Of a stretch of DNA of 58,095 nucleotides, positions 34,702 through 44,308 are shown piece after piece. How positions within the stretch are numbered: the stretch's first letter is position 1; each line of letters opens with the position of its first letter. Origin of the DNA: Phycisphaerales bacterium (GTDB lineage Bacteria > Planctomycetota > Phycisphaerae > Phycisphaerales > UBA1924); NCBI GenBank assembly GCA_029213305.1, contig JARGPA010000021.1:1-58095 (forward strand), read 5' to 3'. The notes under the pieces are model-generated. The model ran no database searches, was not told the DNA's origin, and was given only the letters and a program-made list of their open reading frames with translations. A program made the position numbers and the translations under genes.

Positions 34702-36192
34702 ATGCGGATCCTGATGCTTGGGTGGGAGTTTCCACCCTTTATGTCGGGCGGGCTCGGGACCGCTGTTGAAGGGCTCACAAAGTCGCTTGTGTCTCAAGGG
34801 CATGAGGTTGTCTTTGTATTACCACAACCCATCCCAGTGGGGCACAAATCTCATGTTGAACTCATCGGTCCACGCATCTTGGCAGAGCGAGCCGCAGAGT
34901 TGAGAAGCGGCGGACGAGCTGCACAAACAGTTTCAATCAATGCAGAATCACTCGGTTCACAGATAACTCATGAACCAATCAACGCAAAGAACGATCAAAC
35001 AGAATCATTGATTCGGAAGATTCACAGCTTTGAGAGTTTGCTTCCAAGCACTTATCCCAGTTCATATCCAGGGGTAGACGCGGGGGATGTTCTTCGCAGA
35101 GTTGTAGAATCAATTGATGAACAACAAGATTCAAATCTTGATAGCCCGATTGTTGGATCCGCTGCAAAACTATTCACTTCAATCAAGGGCTCATCCGCAG
35201 ATGAACTCGCGTCCGTGATCGAATCAGTACTTGAGTCCCTCGGAGAAATGGGTACCGGGAGCAGCGGATACGGTTCTGATCTCTTCGGTGACGCAGATCG
35301 GTACGCGCGTCTAGTTGCTGCTCTCGGACTCACAGAACGATTCGATGTGATTCATGCGCATGATTGGTTGACTTATCCTGCAGGATTGTTGCTCAAAGCA
35401 ATCACGAACAAACCATTGGTTTGTCACATTCACGCTACTGAGTTTGATCGCTCTGGAGAGCACATAAACCAAGGTGTGTATGACATTGAACGATCCGGTA
35501 TGGAAGGTGCAGATCGCGTTATCGCAGTTTCGCGATTAACGAAAGCAATCGTCCATACTCGATATGGAATCGACGATAAAAAAGTGGATGTCGTATATAA
35601 CGGGGTTGCACAAGATGGTGTTCAACCCACGAAGGGCGCTGCGATTGAAACGGGGGACAAGATTGTTTTGTTCCTCGGACGGATCACAATGCAAAAGGGT
35701 CCCGAGTATTTCATCGAAGCCGCAAAGCGCGTTCTCGAAAAAGAAGATCGGGTCAAGTTTGTTGTCGCGGGTTCTGGAGATATGGCAGTTCGGATGATCG
35801 AGCACGCCGCCGCAATCGGGATAGGGCACAAGGTTCTCTTTACAGGATTCTTGAGAGGACGCGATGTTGATCGTGTCTATCAAATGGCAGATTGTTATGT
35901 TATGCCTTCTGTCTCTGAGCCATTTGGAATTGCACCACTCGAAGCAATGCGAAACGATGTACCTGTAATTGTCTCTAAGCAATCAGGGGTATCTGAAGTC
36001 CTAACACACGCCTTGAAAGTAGATTTTTGGGACACGGACGAGATGGCGAACAAAATCGTTGCCGTCTTGCGTTATCCACCATTGAGTCAGACTCTGCGTG
36101 AACACGGACGATTTGAACTTAGAAGCCTGAACTGGGATGGTGCCGCGGAAAAATGCGTCAAGGTCTTTGCGCGTGCGATGGTAGACGCGTAA
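34702..36192 (+). CDS. Glycosyltransferase, GT4/GT5 family (glycogen synthase-like)
   Basis: The 496-residue enzyme has a GT-B fold. The N-terminal motif GWEFPPFMSGGLG (7-19) resembles the sugar-nucleotide loop of glycogen and starch synthases. The donor-binding half has FLGRITMQKGPEYFIEAA and EPFGIAPLEAM near residue 411. A poorly conserved insertion of about 130 residues (roughly 70-200) separates the first strands from FDVIHAHDWLTYPAGL. It could build glycogen-like or other glucans; the GH15 gene elsewhere in the window degrades such polymers, but a functional link is only inferred. Confidence 0.85.
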   Translation: MRILMLGWEFPPFMSGGLGTAVEGLTKSLVSQGHEVVFVLPQPIPVGHKSHVELIGPRILAERAAELRSGGRAAQTVSINAESLGSQITHEPINAKNDQTESLIRKIHSFESLLPSTYPSSYPGVDAGDVLRRVVESIDEQQDSNLDSPIVGSAAKLFTSIKGSSADELASVIESVLESLGEMGTGSSGYGSDLFGDADRYARLVAALGLTERFDVIHAHDWLTYPAGLLLKAITNKPLVCHIHATEFDRSGEHINQGVYDIERSGMEGADRVIAVSRLTKAIVHTRYGIDDKKVDVVYNGVAQDGVQPTKGAAIETGDKIVLFLGRITMQKGPEYFIEAAKRVLEKEDRVKFVVAGSGDMAVRMIEHAAAIGIGHKVLFTGFLRGRDVDRVYQMADCYVMPSVSEPFGIAPLEAMRNDVPVIVSKQSGVSEVLTHALKVDFWDTDEMANKIVAVLRYPPLSQTLREHGRFELRSLNWDGAAEKCVKVFARAMVDA

Positions 36193-36279
36193 CGAAGATG
36201 CATTTCCGATACTCAACTCAATAATAAATGTAAGCACTCAGGATCGAGATATGTTCGATGTGCTTTGTCGTCGATTTGG

Positions 36280-37797
36280 TTAACCGACATCTCTGCCTTG
36301 GAACAAGATCACCGCGAGGGATAAGAACACTGTTATTTGACAGAGTCCATAGAAGAAAATCAAGATGACATGTGATCCAGGGATCGGTTGATTCTGTGTC
36401 ACGGCGTCGAGGAGCCAGAAGGCTTGCATGTTGGGGACAAGACTCCAGACGACAAGAGGTGCAGGGTGGATAACCGTCGGCTGAAGGAAGATCGAGTCTC
36501 CAGCCATCGGAGGCCGAGCAATAGATAGTGTTTCGCGACCAACTTGCTGGATCACGAGTCGGTTATCGTTGACAGCAGTGATAACGAGCGCGGGTTCTGC
36601 TCTTGCGTCTTTCTCGGGAACGATTGATTTGTCGAAGGGTTCAAAGGTTGGGGTGATGAGCCCAACTCCACTTGGAGATGAACCGTAGTAAAAGGAATCG
36701 CCGAGTTTGAGTTCAACAGTAGGGGGGCCAAGAAGTGTGATAATCAGACGAGCGCCCGGCTTGCGAAGCATCACCTCTTGGTACGCGTCATCATCGCGGA
36801 GTTCTGAATCATCAAGTGCAAGGAGTTCTTTTAGGGACACATATCCGCGAGGATCAAGTTTACTTTCGATGAACTCTTCGACTGTCTTCCTATTGCGCTT
36901 TGCAGCAAGGTCCCAAACATAGTCTTTGTGGAAGTCATATAGGTCGAGATCCAAAGGAGATGCTGCGATGGATACTTGCCCCACCCGTTCATTCTCGTAG
37001 ATTCCTCGGCCGAACCAATAGTTTGAAAGCAATCCAACTAGGAAAACCGCAGTACAGATCGTAATCGTTAGTACCTGTCCCAATCGAGTCGAAATCGCAG
37101 TCGCGAGTGCTGTCATCACGAACAACGCCATTGCAAGACACACGCATGCAAGCATGATCTGTGGTTTGATGTTCTCAACAGGAGACATCATCGTCCAATC
37201 TTCATGGATGAAGAGTGTTACGATGTATCCGATCCAGATCATGGGTAACAACAAGAGCGACGCTGCTTGTCCGAATGACCAGCCGTAGAAGTAGTTGCCG
37301 ATTGCACCCAGAGCGATTGATCCAAAGATCGCTATTACGCTCATCAAGATAACTGGGAGATTGGGTTCTTGAGCAGCAGTCGAGAGAATCCCATGTCGAA
37401 TTCCCATCAACAAGAATGCGATCATAATCCCGATCGCCACGAACATTGCGCCTGAGATCCCAAGGAACTTACCCAGGATAATGCTTGTTCGTCCGACTGG
37501 CTTTGAAACAACTGTAAGTACTGTCTTGTTCTCGATTTCTCTTGAGATCGCAGCGGTCGAAATAAACGCGGCAAGGATAATACCGAGCAGGAAGACCCCA
37601 CCCATCGAGACATCGAGGAGCATCTTGTTGTCACCGGATACTTCGCCTGGGACATTCTTGGCGCCCATTGTAAATCCGACGATCCAGGTATTAATCAACT
37701 GGATAAAGGCAGCAAGGAGCAGCATGATGAAAAAGACAGGCTGTCTAATGCTCTCTTTAAACGCGTTTCGTGCAATTGTGAGAATTGGTGTGATCAT
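36280..37797 (-). CDS. ABC-2 type transporter permease
   Basis: The 505-residue membrane protein has one N-terminal helix (about 15-40), then a cluster of helices at 65-260, a soluble extracytoplasmic domain (about 270-450) and a last helix near 480. The segment AAISREIENKTVLTVVSKPVGRTSIILGKFLG is the cytoplasmic coupling region found in Gld/Nos-type exporters. The same pattern occurs in the permease at 44305-46254. No ATPase gene is beside it; it may share the ATPase at 42983-44308. Start ATG 37797 has no clear ribosome site. Confidence 0.85.
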   Translation of the reverse strand: MITPILTIARNAFKESIRQPVFFIMLLLAAFIQLINTWIVGFTMGAKNVPGEVSGDNKMLLDVSMGGVFLLGIILAAFISTAAISREIENKTVLTVVSKPVGRTSIILGKFLGISGAMFVAIGIMIAFLLMGIRHGILSTAAQEPNLPVILMSVIAIFGSIALGAIGNYFYGWSFGQAASLLLLPMIWIGYIVTLFIHEDWTMMSPVENIKPQIMLACVCLAMALFVMTALATAISTRLGQVLTITICTAVFLVGLLSNYWFGRGIYENERVGQVSIAASPLDLDLYDFHKDYVWDLAAKRNRKTVEEFIESKLDPRGYVSLKELLALDDSELRDDDAYQEVMLRKPGARLIITLLGPPTVELKLGDSFYYGSSPSGVGLITPTFEPFDKSIVPEKDARAEPALVITAVNDNRLVIQQVGRETLSIARPPMAGDSIFLQPTVIHPAPLVVWSLVPNMQAFWLLDAVTQNQPIPGSHVILIFFYGLCQITVFLSLAVILFQGRDVG

Positions 37798-37887
37798 TGA
37801 GGGGTGATGCTAGGTTCGTCGTGAAGAGATTTTGCAGCGCATGTTGTGCGCTTTGTGTAATCAGGGTTGTCTTCACTCTGGAATCAA

Positions 37888-38175
37888 TCAGTTTGTGTTG
37901 CATTCGGTACGCTTGCGGCGGCGTAGAGTTCTCAATTTGCTCAAACAAAGTTTCTCAAACCGCTCATCTGACTGAACCGAGGTCAATCTTCGTTCGTAGG
38001 GATAGTCACTCTGGTACTCTGGGTAGTCGATTTCTACGAATTCGGGCTTTGTGTGGAAAAACTGCTCAGATGTCTCAGAAGCAAGCTCGGGGGTTGAAAC
38101 TATGCGAGAGCATGCCCACAATACCCCTCGATACAGATCCCTAGAATCGAGCTTTGAGTTTCTCGCCGAATTCAA
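37888..38175 (-). CDS. Possible small hypothetical protein
   Basis: A 95-codon frame starting at TTG 38175 (a shorter one is possible) with a mixed, protein-like composition: an acidic middle part rich in Tyr and Glu and a basic Arg/Lys tail. It lies 90 bases upstream of the ABC-2 permease and on the same strand, and occupies most of an otherwise empty 472-base gap (37798-38269). The opposite strand carries an overlapping frame of similar length with poor composition. There is no ribosome site of note and no recognised family. Doubtful. Confidence 0.3.
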   Translation of the reverse strand: MNSARNSKLDSRDLYRGVLWACSRIVSTPELASETSEQFFHTKPEFVEIDYPEYQSDYPYERRLTSVQSDERFEKLCLSKLRTLRRRKRTECNTN

Positions 38176-38269
38176 GAGTTCTCAAATACGATAGATATGG
38201 AATACTCAACCCGCGTTGGTTTGAGTTCCCATTTAGGTAAGTAACCTCGAAGTCGAGAAAGACACTCCC

Positions 38270-40387
38270 ATGAATCAGGGCGACTATCTGACTTATCGCA
38301 AGGCATCATCGATCAGCTTGATCGGTCTCGTGCTCCAATTGCTCATTACGCTTGTAGTGTTCATATATAGTAAATATGCGAACGATTATGCAGCGGCCGG
38401 TGCGGCTAGATTCCTCGCGACAGGACTCATCGCATGGGGTTTGTTGTTGTTGGTATTCGATCTGCATCGACGCGAACGTATCGAAGCGATGGAAACTGAG
38501 CAACTCGCAGTTTCAGGAGCATCTGCTGCAAGCGCGTTTGATTCCGTTGGAGACAATCTCCGAGTTGCATCTCGTAGACTCGCATTTGTCTACAAATGGA
38601 TTATGCCCGCCGGCGGGATCATCATCGGTGCGATCAATATTTGGATCGGTACTGGGCGCTTGAGAGCAGTTACCGCTGACGCAGAGTTCATCGAACGGTA
38701 TCAACAGATCCATGTTGGATGGGCACTCGCAATCGGTATCGGTATGGCCGTCGTTGGGTTTGTCTTTGCTCGTTTTGTTTCGGGTATGGGCAAAATTCCT
38801 GCATGGTCAAATCTCCGTGCAGGTTCAGCAATTTCAGTCGCCGCGGCGCTCGTTGGAATTCTGCTCGCAGTTGGGGGATTCTTAGATCTCTCGTTGGGAA
38901 TCAATACTGTTCAGGTTTGGAACTTATTCCTGATCCCAATTGGGATGATTGCATTTGGTATCGAGATTGGTCTCAATCTTCTACTTGATGTGTATCGTCC
39001 TCGTAAACCAGGTGAAGTACCTCGGCCGTCATTTGACTCACGATTCCTAGGGCTTTTAGCGGCTCCAGATCGAATTGCAGAAAATGTCGGCGAAGCTGTG
39101 AACTACCAGTTTGGTATTGATGTCACTTCGTCATGGTTCTATCAGCTTCTTTCCAAGTGGATTATGGTTTTCGTGGTTGCTGGAGTTGGTGTAGGTTGGT
39201 TGATGACATCGCTTGTTGTTGTTGAACCCCATGAGCGAGGATTGATCATTACTAATGGAGTTGTCAGTTCTCCATTGCACAGCTTTGGTGAGAGCGGGGA
39301 AGGCGATATTGGTCCTGGACTTCATATCAAACTCCCTTGGCCATTCTCAAAGTATGAAACTCCAGTCGTCAAGTTAAAGCGAGGACAAACAGAACTACGC
39401 ACAACCACGGGTGTACGAGTACTCCAGTTAGCGTCGAATCCTCCAACACCAGGCCGTGGTCCAATCCTTTGGACAGAGAATCATTCTGGGACTGAACTAC
39501 TCAACATTGTTCAGCCGGACGCTGCTGAAGATGGAAGTACAGATCAGTCTTCATCGGTTGCTCAATTATCACTCTTGGCAATTGAAGTTCCTGTTCAATA
39601 TGTAATCCGAAATGTCAAACTCTTTGATGAGTTTGCTGCTCCTGGTCAGCGCGAGCAGATGCTGTTACAACTTGGTAGACGAGTCGTAACACAGTATTTG
39701 GGTGAACTTTCAATCAGCGATGTGCTTGCAAATCATCGGATTTCCATGCCTGTCGAACTCAAGAGCAGATTAGAAAAAGCGTACGGCGAACTCAATGACG
39801 GGCAAGGGACTGGTATTGAGATCCTCTTTGTAGGGATCAACGGCGTACATCCACCTACAAAGGTTGCACCTTCGTTTGAACGAGTTATTATCGCGAAACA
39901 GAATCGTGAATCACTCATCGAAGATGCAAAGAAAACTCAGATCACTACCCTTGCTGAGATTGCAGGGAGTGTTGAGCTTGCGAGTGAGATCAATGACAAA
40001 TTGATCACACTCGTCGATTTGCGAAGAGAAGTTGGGCGCGATGCCGCTCAATACATCGAAGCAGAACTCGAAGTTCAGAGACTGATTGAGAAAACCGGTG
40101 GAGAAGCAGGGGAAATGATCCTTTCAGCGAGTGCGAATCGTTGGGTGCGTCATATGTCCGAGCGTGGCCGCGCGAGCTTGTTGCAAGGTCAACAAGAAGC
40201 GTATCTTGCTGCTCCTTCCCTCTATCAAAGCAATATGTATTTTGATGCCTTGCTCGAAGCGATGAAAGAAGCTCGTGTGTATTTGACACCTGCTGATCTC
40301 GCATCGCTCAAGGTTCGTCTCGAGCTGCAAGATAAGCAGGTCGGGACACAAGTGTTCGACGCCGAAGCGGGCGCCGAGTTACAGTAA
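38270..40387 (+). CDS. Polytopic SPFH/band 7 (HflK-like) membrane protein
   Basis: The 705-residue product has about six hydrophobic helices in the first 240 residues, a further helix near 295-315, and then an SPFH domain starting VVVEPHERGLIITNG and including GPGLHIKLPWPFSKYETP and EVPVQYVIRNV. A helical stalk-like region follows with IEDAKKTQITTLAEIAGS. HflK in other bacteria is about 400 residues with one membrane helix, so the N-terminal membrane module is extra. No FtsH is nearby. First gene of a six-gene operon; ATG 38270 has only a weak ribosome site. Confidence 0.8.
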   Translation: MNQGDYLTYRKASSISLIGLVLQLLITLVVFIYSKYANDYAAAGAARFLATGLIAWGLLLLVFDLHRRERIEAMETEQLAVSGASAASAFDSVGDNLRVASRRLAFVYKWIMPAGGIIIGAINIWIGTGRLRAVTADAEFIERYQQIHVGWALAIGIGMAVVGFVFARFVSGMGKIPAWSNLRAGSAISVAAALVGILLAVGGFLDLSLGINTVQVWNLFLIPIGMIAFGIEIGLNLLLDVYRPRKPGEVPRPSFDSRFLGLLAAPDRIAENVGEAVNYQFGIDVTSSWFYQLLSKWIMVFVVAGVGVGWLMTSLVVVEPHERGLIITNGVVSSPLHSFGESGEGDIGPGLHIKLPWPFSKYETPVVKLKRGQTELRTTTGVRVLQLASNPPTPGRGPILWTENHSGTELLNIVQPDAAEDGSTDQSSSVAQLSLLAIEVPVQYVIRNVKLFDEFAAPGQREQMLLQLGRRVVTQYLGELSISDVLANHRISMPVELKSRLEKAYGELNDGQGTGIEILFVGINGVHPPTKVAPSFERVIIAKQNRESLIEDAKKTQITTLAEIAGSVELASEINDKLITLVDLRREVGRDAAQYIEAELEVQRLIEKTGGEAGEMILSASANRWVRHMSERGRASLLQGQQEAYLAAPSLYQSNMYFDALLEAMKEARVYLTPADLASLKVRLELQDKQVGTQVFDAEAGAELQ

Positions 40388-40478
40388 AAATGCTCACAGG
40401 AAAATGATTTCTTGATGAGATTGGTAATCGCCTTAACAGGCAAACGCACCCGGACAATCGGGTATTGGAGAATGAGTC

Positions 40479-41471
40479 GTGTTCAAGCTGAAAAAGCAAA
40501 CGATTCCGCTATTTGCAATCCTCTTCTTGGGAGTGATCGTGCTCTTTAGCGCGAGCTTCACGGTTCGCTTTACGGAAACAGCCGTCAAAACAAGATTTGG
40601 TTCTGCGAATGAGAACTCAATTATTACTGAGCCTGGATTCAAATGGAAGTTGCCTTATCCATTCGAGAGTGTCACAAAGTATGACACCCGGATTCGGATG
40701 GTGGAGACTCGCTCAGAGACCGTGCAGACTGCAGATGATTTTCAGATCATCGTCGAGTCGTACCTGAGTTATAAAGTTGCAGATCCACTCAAGTTCTTCA
40801 GAAGCTTCTCCAATGCAGGTGAACGAGCAATCGATCACTTCAACAAAGCTGAGAATGATGTTCTTCGTGATCTCCTACGAAGTGCGCTGGGTGAAACAAG
40901 TACATATAAGATGAGTGATCTCTTTGCATCACAGAGTGGCGCTTCAGTCATTCCATTGCTTGAGCAACAACTCTTTGATCTTCTTGTTAGCGGCGGAAAC
41001 GGCGGACAACCACTCTCCGATTACGGAATTCTGATTACTTCAGTCGGAATCGATCGCATTGTTTTACCTGAAGAAACAACTTCTGCAGTGATTAATCGAA
41101 TGGGTGCAAACCGAGATCGTCTCGCAGAACGATACGAGTCTGAAGGGCGATCCCAAGCTCGCGCTATCCGCGCTGAAGCAATCAGTAATGCGGATCGAAT
41201 CCGTGCATTTGCTCAGCGCCGTGCAGATGAAATCCTTGCAAAGGGTGAAGCAGAAGCTGCGCCATACCTTGCGCAACAAAACATCAACCCAGATTTGGCA
41301 GTATTCATTCAGAACATCAAACTGATGCGTGAAGCAATGTCGAAGAAGTTCACACTGATCTTCTCTACATCTGATTATGGAATGCAGCTCTTTGATCCTG
41401 ATATTCTCAAACAATCCCAGGGTAATCTACCAATTCCTAGCCAGGATCCTGATATGGAATCGGAGGGATAA
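40479..41471 (+). CDS. SPFH/band 7 protein, HflC-like
   Basis: A 330-residue protein with one N-terminal helix (9-29), then an SPFH domain with ETAVKTRFGSA and EPGFKWKLPYPFESVTKYDTRI. A long coiled region follows with EGRSQARAIRAEAISNADRIRAFAQRRADEIL, the region of HflC that contacts HflK. Length and layout match HflC. Translation begins at GTG 40479 with GGAG eight bases before. Probably pairs with one or both neighbouring SPFH proteins in a ring on the outer face of the inner membrane. Confidence 0.88.
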   Translation: MFKLKKQTIPLFAILFLGVIVLFSASFTVRFTETAVKTRFGSANENSIITEPGFKWKLPYPFESVTKYDTRIRMVETRSETVQTADDFQIIVESYLSYKVADPLKFFRSFSNAGERAIDHFNKAENDVLRDLLRSALGETSTYKMSDLFASQSGASVIPLLEQQLFDLLVSGGNGGQPLSDYGILITSVGIDRIVLPEETTSAVINRMGANRDRLAERYESEGRSQARAIRAEAISNADRIRAFAQRRADEILAKGEAEAAPYLAQQNINPDLAVFIQNIKLMREAMSKKFTLIFSTSDYGMQLFDPDILKQSQGNLPIPSQDPDMESEG

Positions 41472-41474
41472 TCG

Positions 41475-42980
41475 ATGACAGATGAACCTCAAGATCAAGG
41501 TCCAGAACAATCAACTCCAAAGAATGAAGCTCCGCAAAGCGCAGGGCAAGATGTTGATTTAGCAAGCGGTGATTCACTCGTTAGTGATCAAGCACCAGAT
41601 GATGAGTTGATTTCAACTCGCGCTGCTTCAGTTCGATTCAATCGAACGAGCAGTACGGGGAAAGTATCAAACAAAGATCGGATGGATGCAGCGAACCAGT
41701 CACTCGCGGATGCACTTCGCATTACATACGGGTTCTTGCAATTCGGTATGATCATTCTGCTCATCCTCTTTGTGTTTAGTGGATTCCAGAAGATTAATGA
41801 AGGCGAGCAAGGGATCGCGGTTTTCCTTGGGAAACCATCTCGTGCGCAGCTTGAACCCGGCGCTCATCTTACTTGGCCATACCCAATCGGCGAGCTCATC
41901 CGCGTCGGCGGAGGAACAGTCGAAGTACCACTTGCTCGGATATTCATGCCGAATGCTCCAGGTGCAAACAGTGAAGATTCATTGCTCGATCTTCCAATTG
42001 ATCGTTTCAGTGGCGCTGGTAGATTGAATCCACTCCGCGATGGTTCGTTGATTACCGCAGATCTCAATATCGCTCACGCACAGTGGACAGTGAATTATCA
42101 TCGCTCGAATCACCTTCGTTTCGTGGAGAACATTCTTCCTGAACAGGAGATCAGTGTCATCGTTATCGCAGTCCGTCGTGGTGTCGTCAGGACAATGGCA
42201 GAGACTCCGATTGATGATCTCTTAAAGAAGTCAGCCGAAACGATGGCTGCGCAAGTCAAAGAGATTGCTCAGGAAACACTTGATGGACTCGAATCAGGAA
42301 TCACAATTGATCGGGTCGTTCTTGTACGCAAAACACCTCCTTTAGCGTTGCTTGATCAGTTTGCTTCTGTACAGTCTGCTGCACAGAATGCAGGCAAAGA
42401 ACGCGAAGATGCACTCCTCCAACAAGATCAATGGCTCAACGAAGTTGCAGGCAGATCTGCGGATATCCTCATTGAGATGATCAATGAATACGAGCGATTG
42501 ATTGAGCTGAACCTCTCAGATGAAGCTGCGACCTTGTTAGAAACTATCGATATCGCTCTCTCAGGTGGTGAAGTTGAATACAACGGAGTCAATACCTCAG
42601 CTTTGGTATCGGGTGAAGTCTCAGAGATCCTCAATGCTGCCCAATCAAAGGCATCATCGAGAGTTTCACAAGCAATTGCTGATCTTGAACAGTTTAATGC
42701 AAAGCAAGCTCAATTCGAAGCTAATCCAATCCTCATGGTTGTACGAGATTGGTCATCTGCAATGACTGCATTCTTGGAAAAAGATTTCGTTACTACGATG
42801 TATCTGCCTGAGAATGTTGATGTCGAGTTGTTGATCAACAATGACCCAGACATCGAACGCGAACGAGATCGAATCCGTAAGAGAGAAGAATCTCTCAAAG
42901 CAGTGCAGCAACGACGCGAAGATTTCAAGAACGATATCTTTAAGTCTAGACGAGGAATTACTGAGGAAGAGGGCCCATAA
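41475..42980 (+). CDS. Third SPFH/band 7 protein, HflK-like
   Basis: The 501-residue protein has an acidic N-terminal region (1-70), a membrane helix near 90-110 and an SPFH domain with KINEGEQGIAVFLGKPSRAQLEPGAHLTWPYPIGELI and AQWTVNYHRSNHLRF. An extended coiled-coil region (about 240-460) comes after it, ending in a basic charged tail. The layout is that of HflK. GGAGG eight bases upstream and a three-base gap after the HflC-like gene support cotranslation. The start of the ABC ATPase lies two bases after the stop. Confidence 0.85.
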   Translation: MTDEPQDQGPEQSTPKNEAPQSAGQDVDLASGDSLVSDQAPDDELISTRAASVRFNRTSSTGKVSNKDRMDAANQSLADALRITYGFLQFGMIILLILFVFSGFQKINEGEQGIAVFLGKPSRAQLEPGAHLTWPYPIGELIRVGGGTVEVPLARIFMPNAPGANSEDSLLDLPIDRFSGAGRLNPLRDGSLITADLNIAHAQWTVNYHRSNHLRFVENILPEQEISVIVIAVRRGVVRTMAETPIDDLLKKSAETMAAQVKEIAQETLDGLESGITIDRVVLVRKTPPLALLDQFASVQSAAQNAGKEREDALLQQDQWLNEVAGRSADILIEMINEYERLIELNLSDEAATLLETIDIALSGGEVEYNGVNTSALVSGEVSEILNAAQSKASSRVSQAIADLEQFNAKQAQFEANPILMVVRDWSSAMTAFLEKDFVTTMYLPENVDVELLINNDPDIERERDRIRKREESLKAVQQRREDFKNDIFKSRRGITEEEGP

Positions 42981-42982
42981 AC

Positions 42983-44308
42983 ATGAGCGATCCTGCAACA
43001 TCCACGGAACTCCATCCATCCTCAGACTCAAGCAATGCCAGAGTTGACAACTCTCGCAAAGCAGTCGTGGGTTGTCAGCAACTCTCAAAGGTGTTCAAAG
43101 ATTTTTGGATGCGGGATCGAGCAAGGGCCGTCGACAAGCTTGATCTAGTAATTTACGAGCATGAGATCTTTGGACTCTTGGGTCCCAACGGTTCAGGGAA
43201 GAGCACGATTATCAAGATGATTCTAGGTTTGCTCAAACCAACCAACGGCCGAGTCGCAGTTTTTGGAAAACCCCCAACTGATGTCGCGATCAAAAAGCGG
43301 ATCGGGTATCTTCCAGAAGAGAGTTATCTCTACCCGTTCTTGAATGCTCGTGAAACTTTGGATTACTATGGGAAATTATTCGGTCTCGATAGTAAAACGC
43401 GTCAGGGTCGAATTGATGAGCTCCTTCACATGGTTGGACTTGAGCATGCTCAGTTCCGTCCAGTACGCGAATATTCCAAGGGTATGCAGCGCCGTATTGG
43501 TCTAGCGCAAGCACTGATCAATGATCCTGATCTATTGATTCTTGATGAACCAACAACGGGTCTAGATCCGATCGGGACTCGACAAGTAAAAGATCTGATT
43601 ATCGAACTGGGCCGACGCGGGAAGACCATTATTCTTTCAAGTCATCTCCTGACTGATGTTGAAGATGTGGTCGATCGGATGGCCATCCTATATGGCGGTA
43701 AAATCCGCGACGAGGGTACTTGTGATAGTCTCCTCTCAAGTAAAGAACGTACTCTCATCGAGGCGGATGAACTGGATGATCAAACTATCGCTGAGATTGA
43801 TGAGATTATTCGTCGTCGTAGCAGCGGGGCAAAGTCGATCAGGACTGTCTCTGCACCCAAACAAAGACTCGAAGATATCTTCATGGGTATCGTTGAGCAA
43901 GCTCAGAACGAGAAAACTGCTACTTCCGGTGCAATGCACGGCGGCGCTACCGCGGCCTTCTTGATGGCTTCAGAAGCCGCTGGAGATCAAGGAGATGATC
44001 TCATCTCGTCACTCATTGGAGGATCTGAAAACGAACCTCCAGAGTCTGATGAGACAATCGCGTCAGGAACAAGCGAGCAGAATGAAGTCAAAGTGGAAAC
44101 CGAAGAAGGATCTGTTGAAGATGGGTCGCAACTCATCGGTGATCTCTTGGGCGACAATGATGATGACGTCGCGATCTCTGAAAGCGAAGATTCAGTAAGT
44201 AAAACTCCAGTCGACGAACAACTCGACTTGGGCGTAATCGGTTCGCTTACAGATGACGGCGACGAATCCACTGATTCCGACTCGAATGACAAGGAGTCGA
44301 ATAAGTGA
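42983..44308 (+). CDS. ABC transporter ATP-binding protein with long acidic tail
   Basis: The 441-residue protein carries a complete ATPase: Walker A GPNGSGKST (67-75), Q-loop region PEESYLYPFL, signature YSKGM (164-168), Walker B LLILDEP (184-190) and H-loop SSHLL. It resembles the GldA/NosF/CcmA type that works with ABC-2 permeases. Past about residue 320 comes a disordered tail of some 120 residues dominated by Glu, Asp and Ser, which is unusual for the family. GTG of the permease gene overlaps its stop by four bases. Confidence 0.92.
   Translation: MSDPATSTELHPSSDSSNARVDNSRKAVVGCQQLSKVFKDFWMRDRARAVDKLDLVIYEHEIFGLLGPNGSGKSTIIKMILGLLKPTNGRVAVFGKPPTDVAIKKRIGYLPEESYLYPFLNARETLDYYGKLFGLDSKTRQGRIDELLHMVGLEHAQFRPVREYSKGMQRRIGLAQALINDPDLLILDEPTTGLDPIGTRQVKDLIIELGRRGKTIILSSHLLTDVEDVVDRMAILYGGKIRDEGTCDSLLSSKERTLIEADELDDQTIAEIDEIIRRRSSGAKSIRTVSAPKQRLEDIFMGIVEQAQNEKTATSGAMHGGATAAFLMASEAAGDQGDDLISSLIGGSENEPPESDETIASGTSEQNEVKVETEEGSVEDGSQLIGDLLGDNDDDVAISESEDSVSKTPVDEQLDLGVIGSLTDDGDESTDSDSNDKESNK

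Noticed and set aside
37797..38144. 115-codon plus-strand frame in the transporter gap
   Set aside because: Cys-rich with poor composition and no ribosome site; overlaps the better minus-strand candidate.
38270..42980. Naming the SPFH genes hflK and hflC outright
   Set aside because: Three genes are present, the first with an added membrane module, and no FtsH link is visible; only HflK-like and HflC-like are supported.
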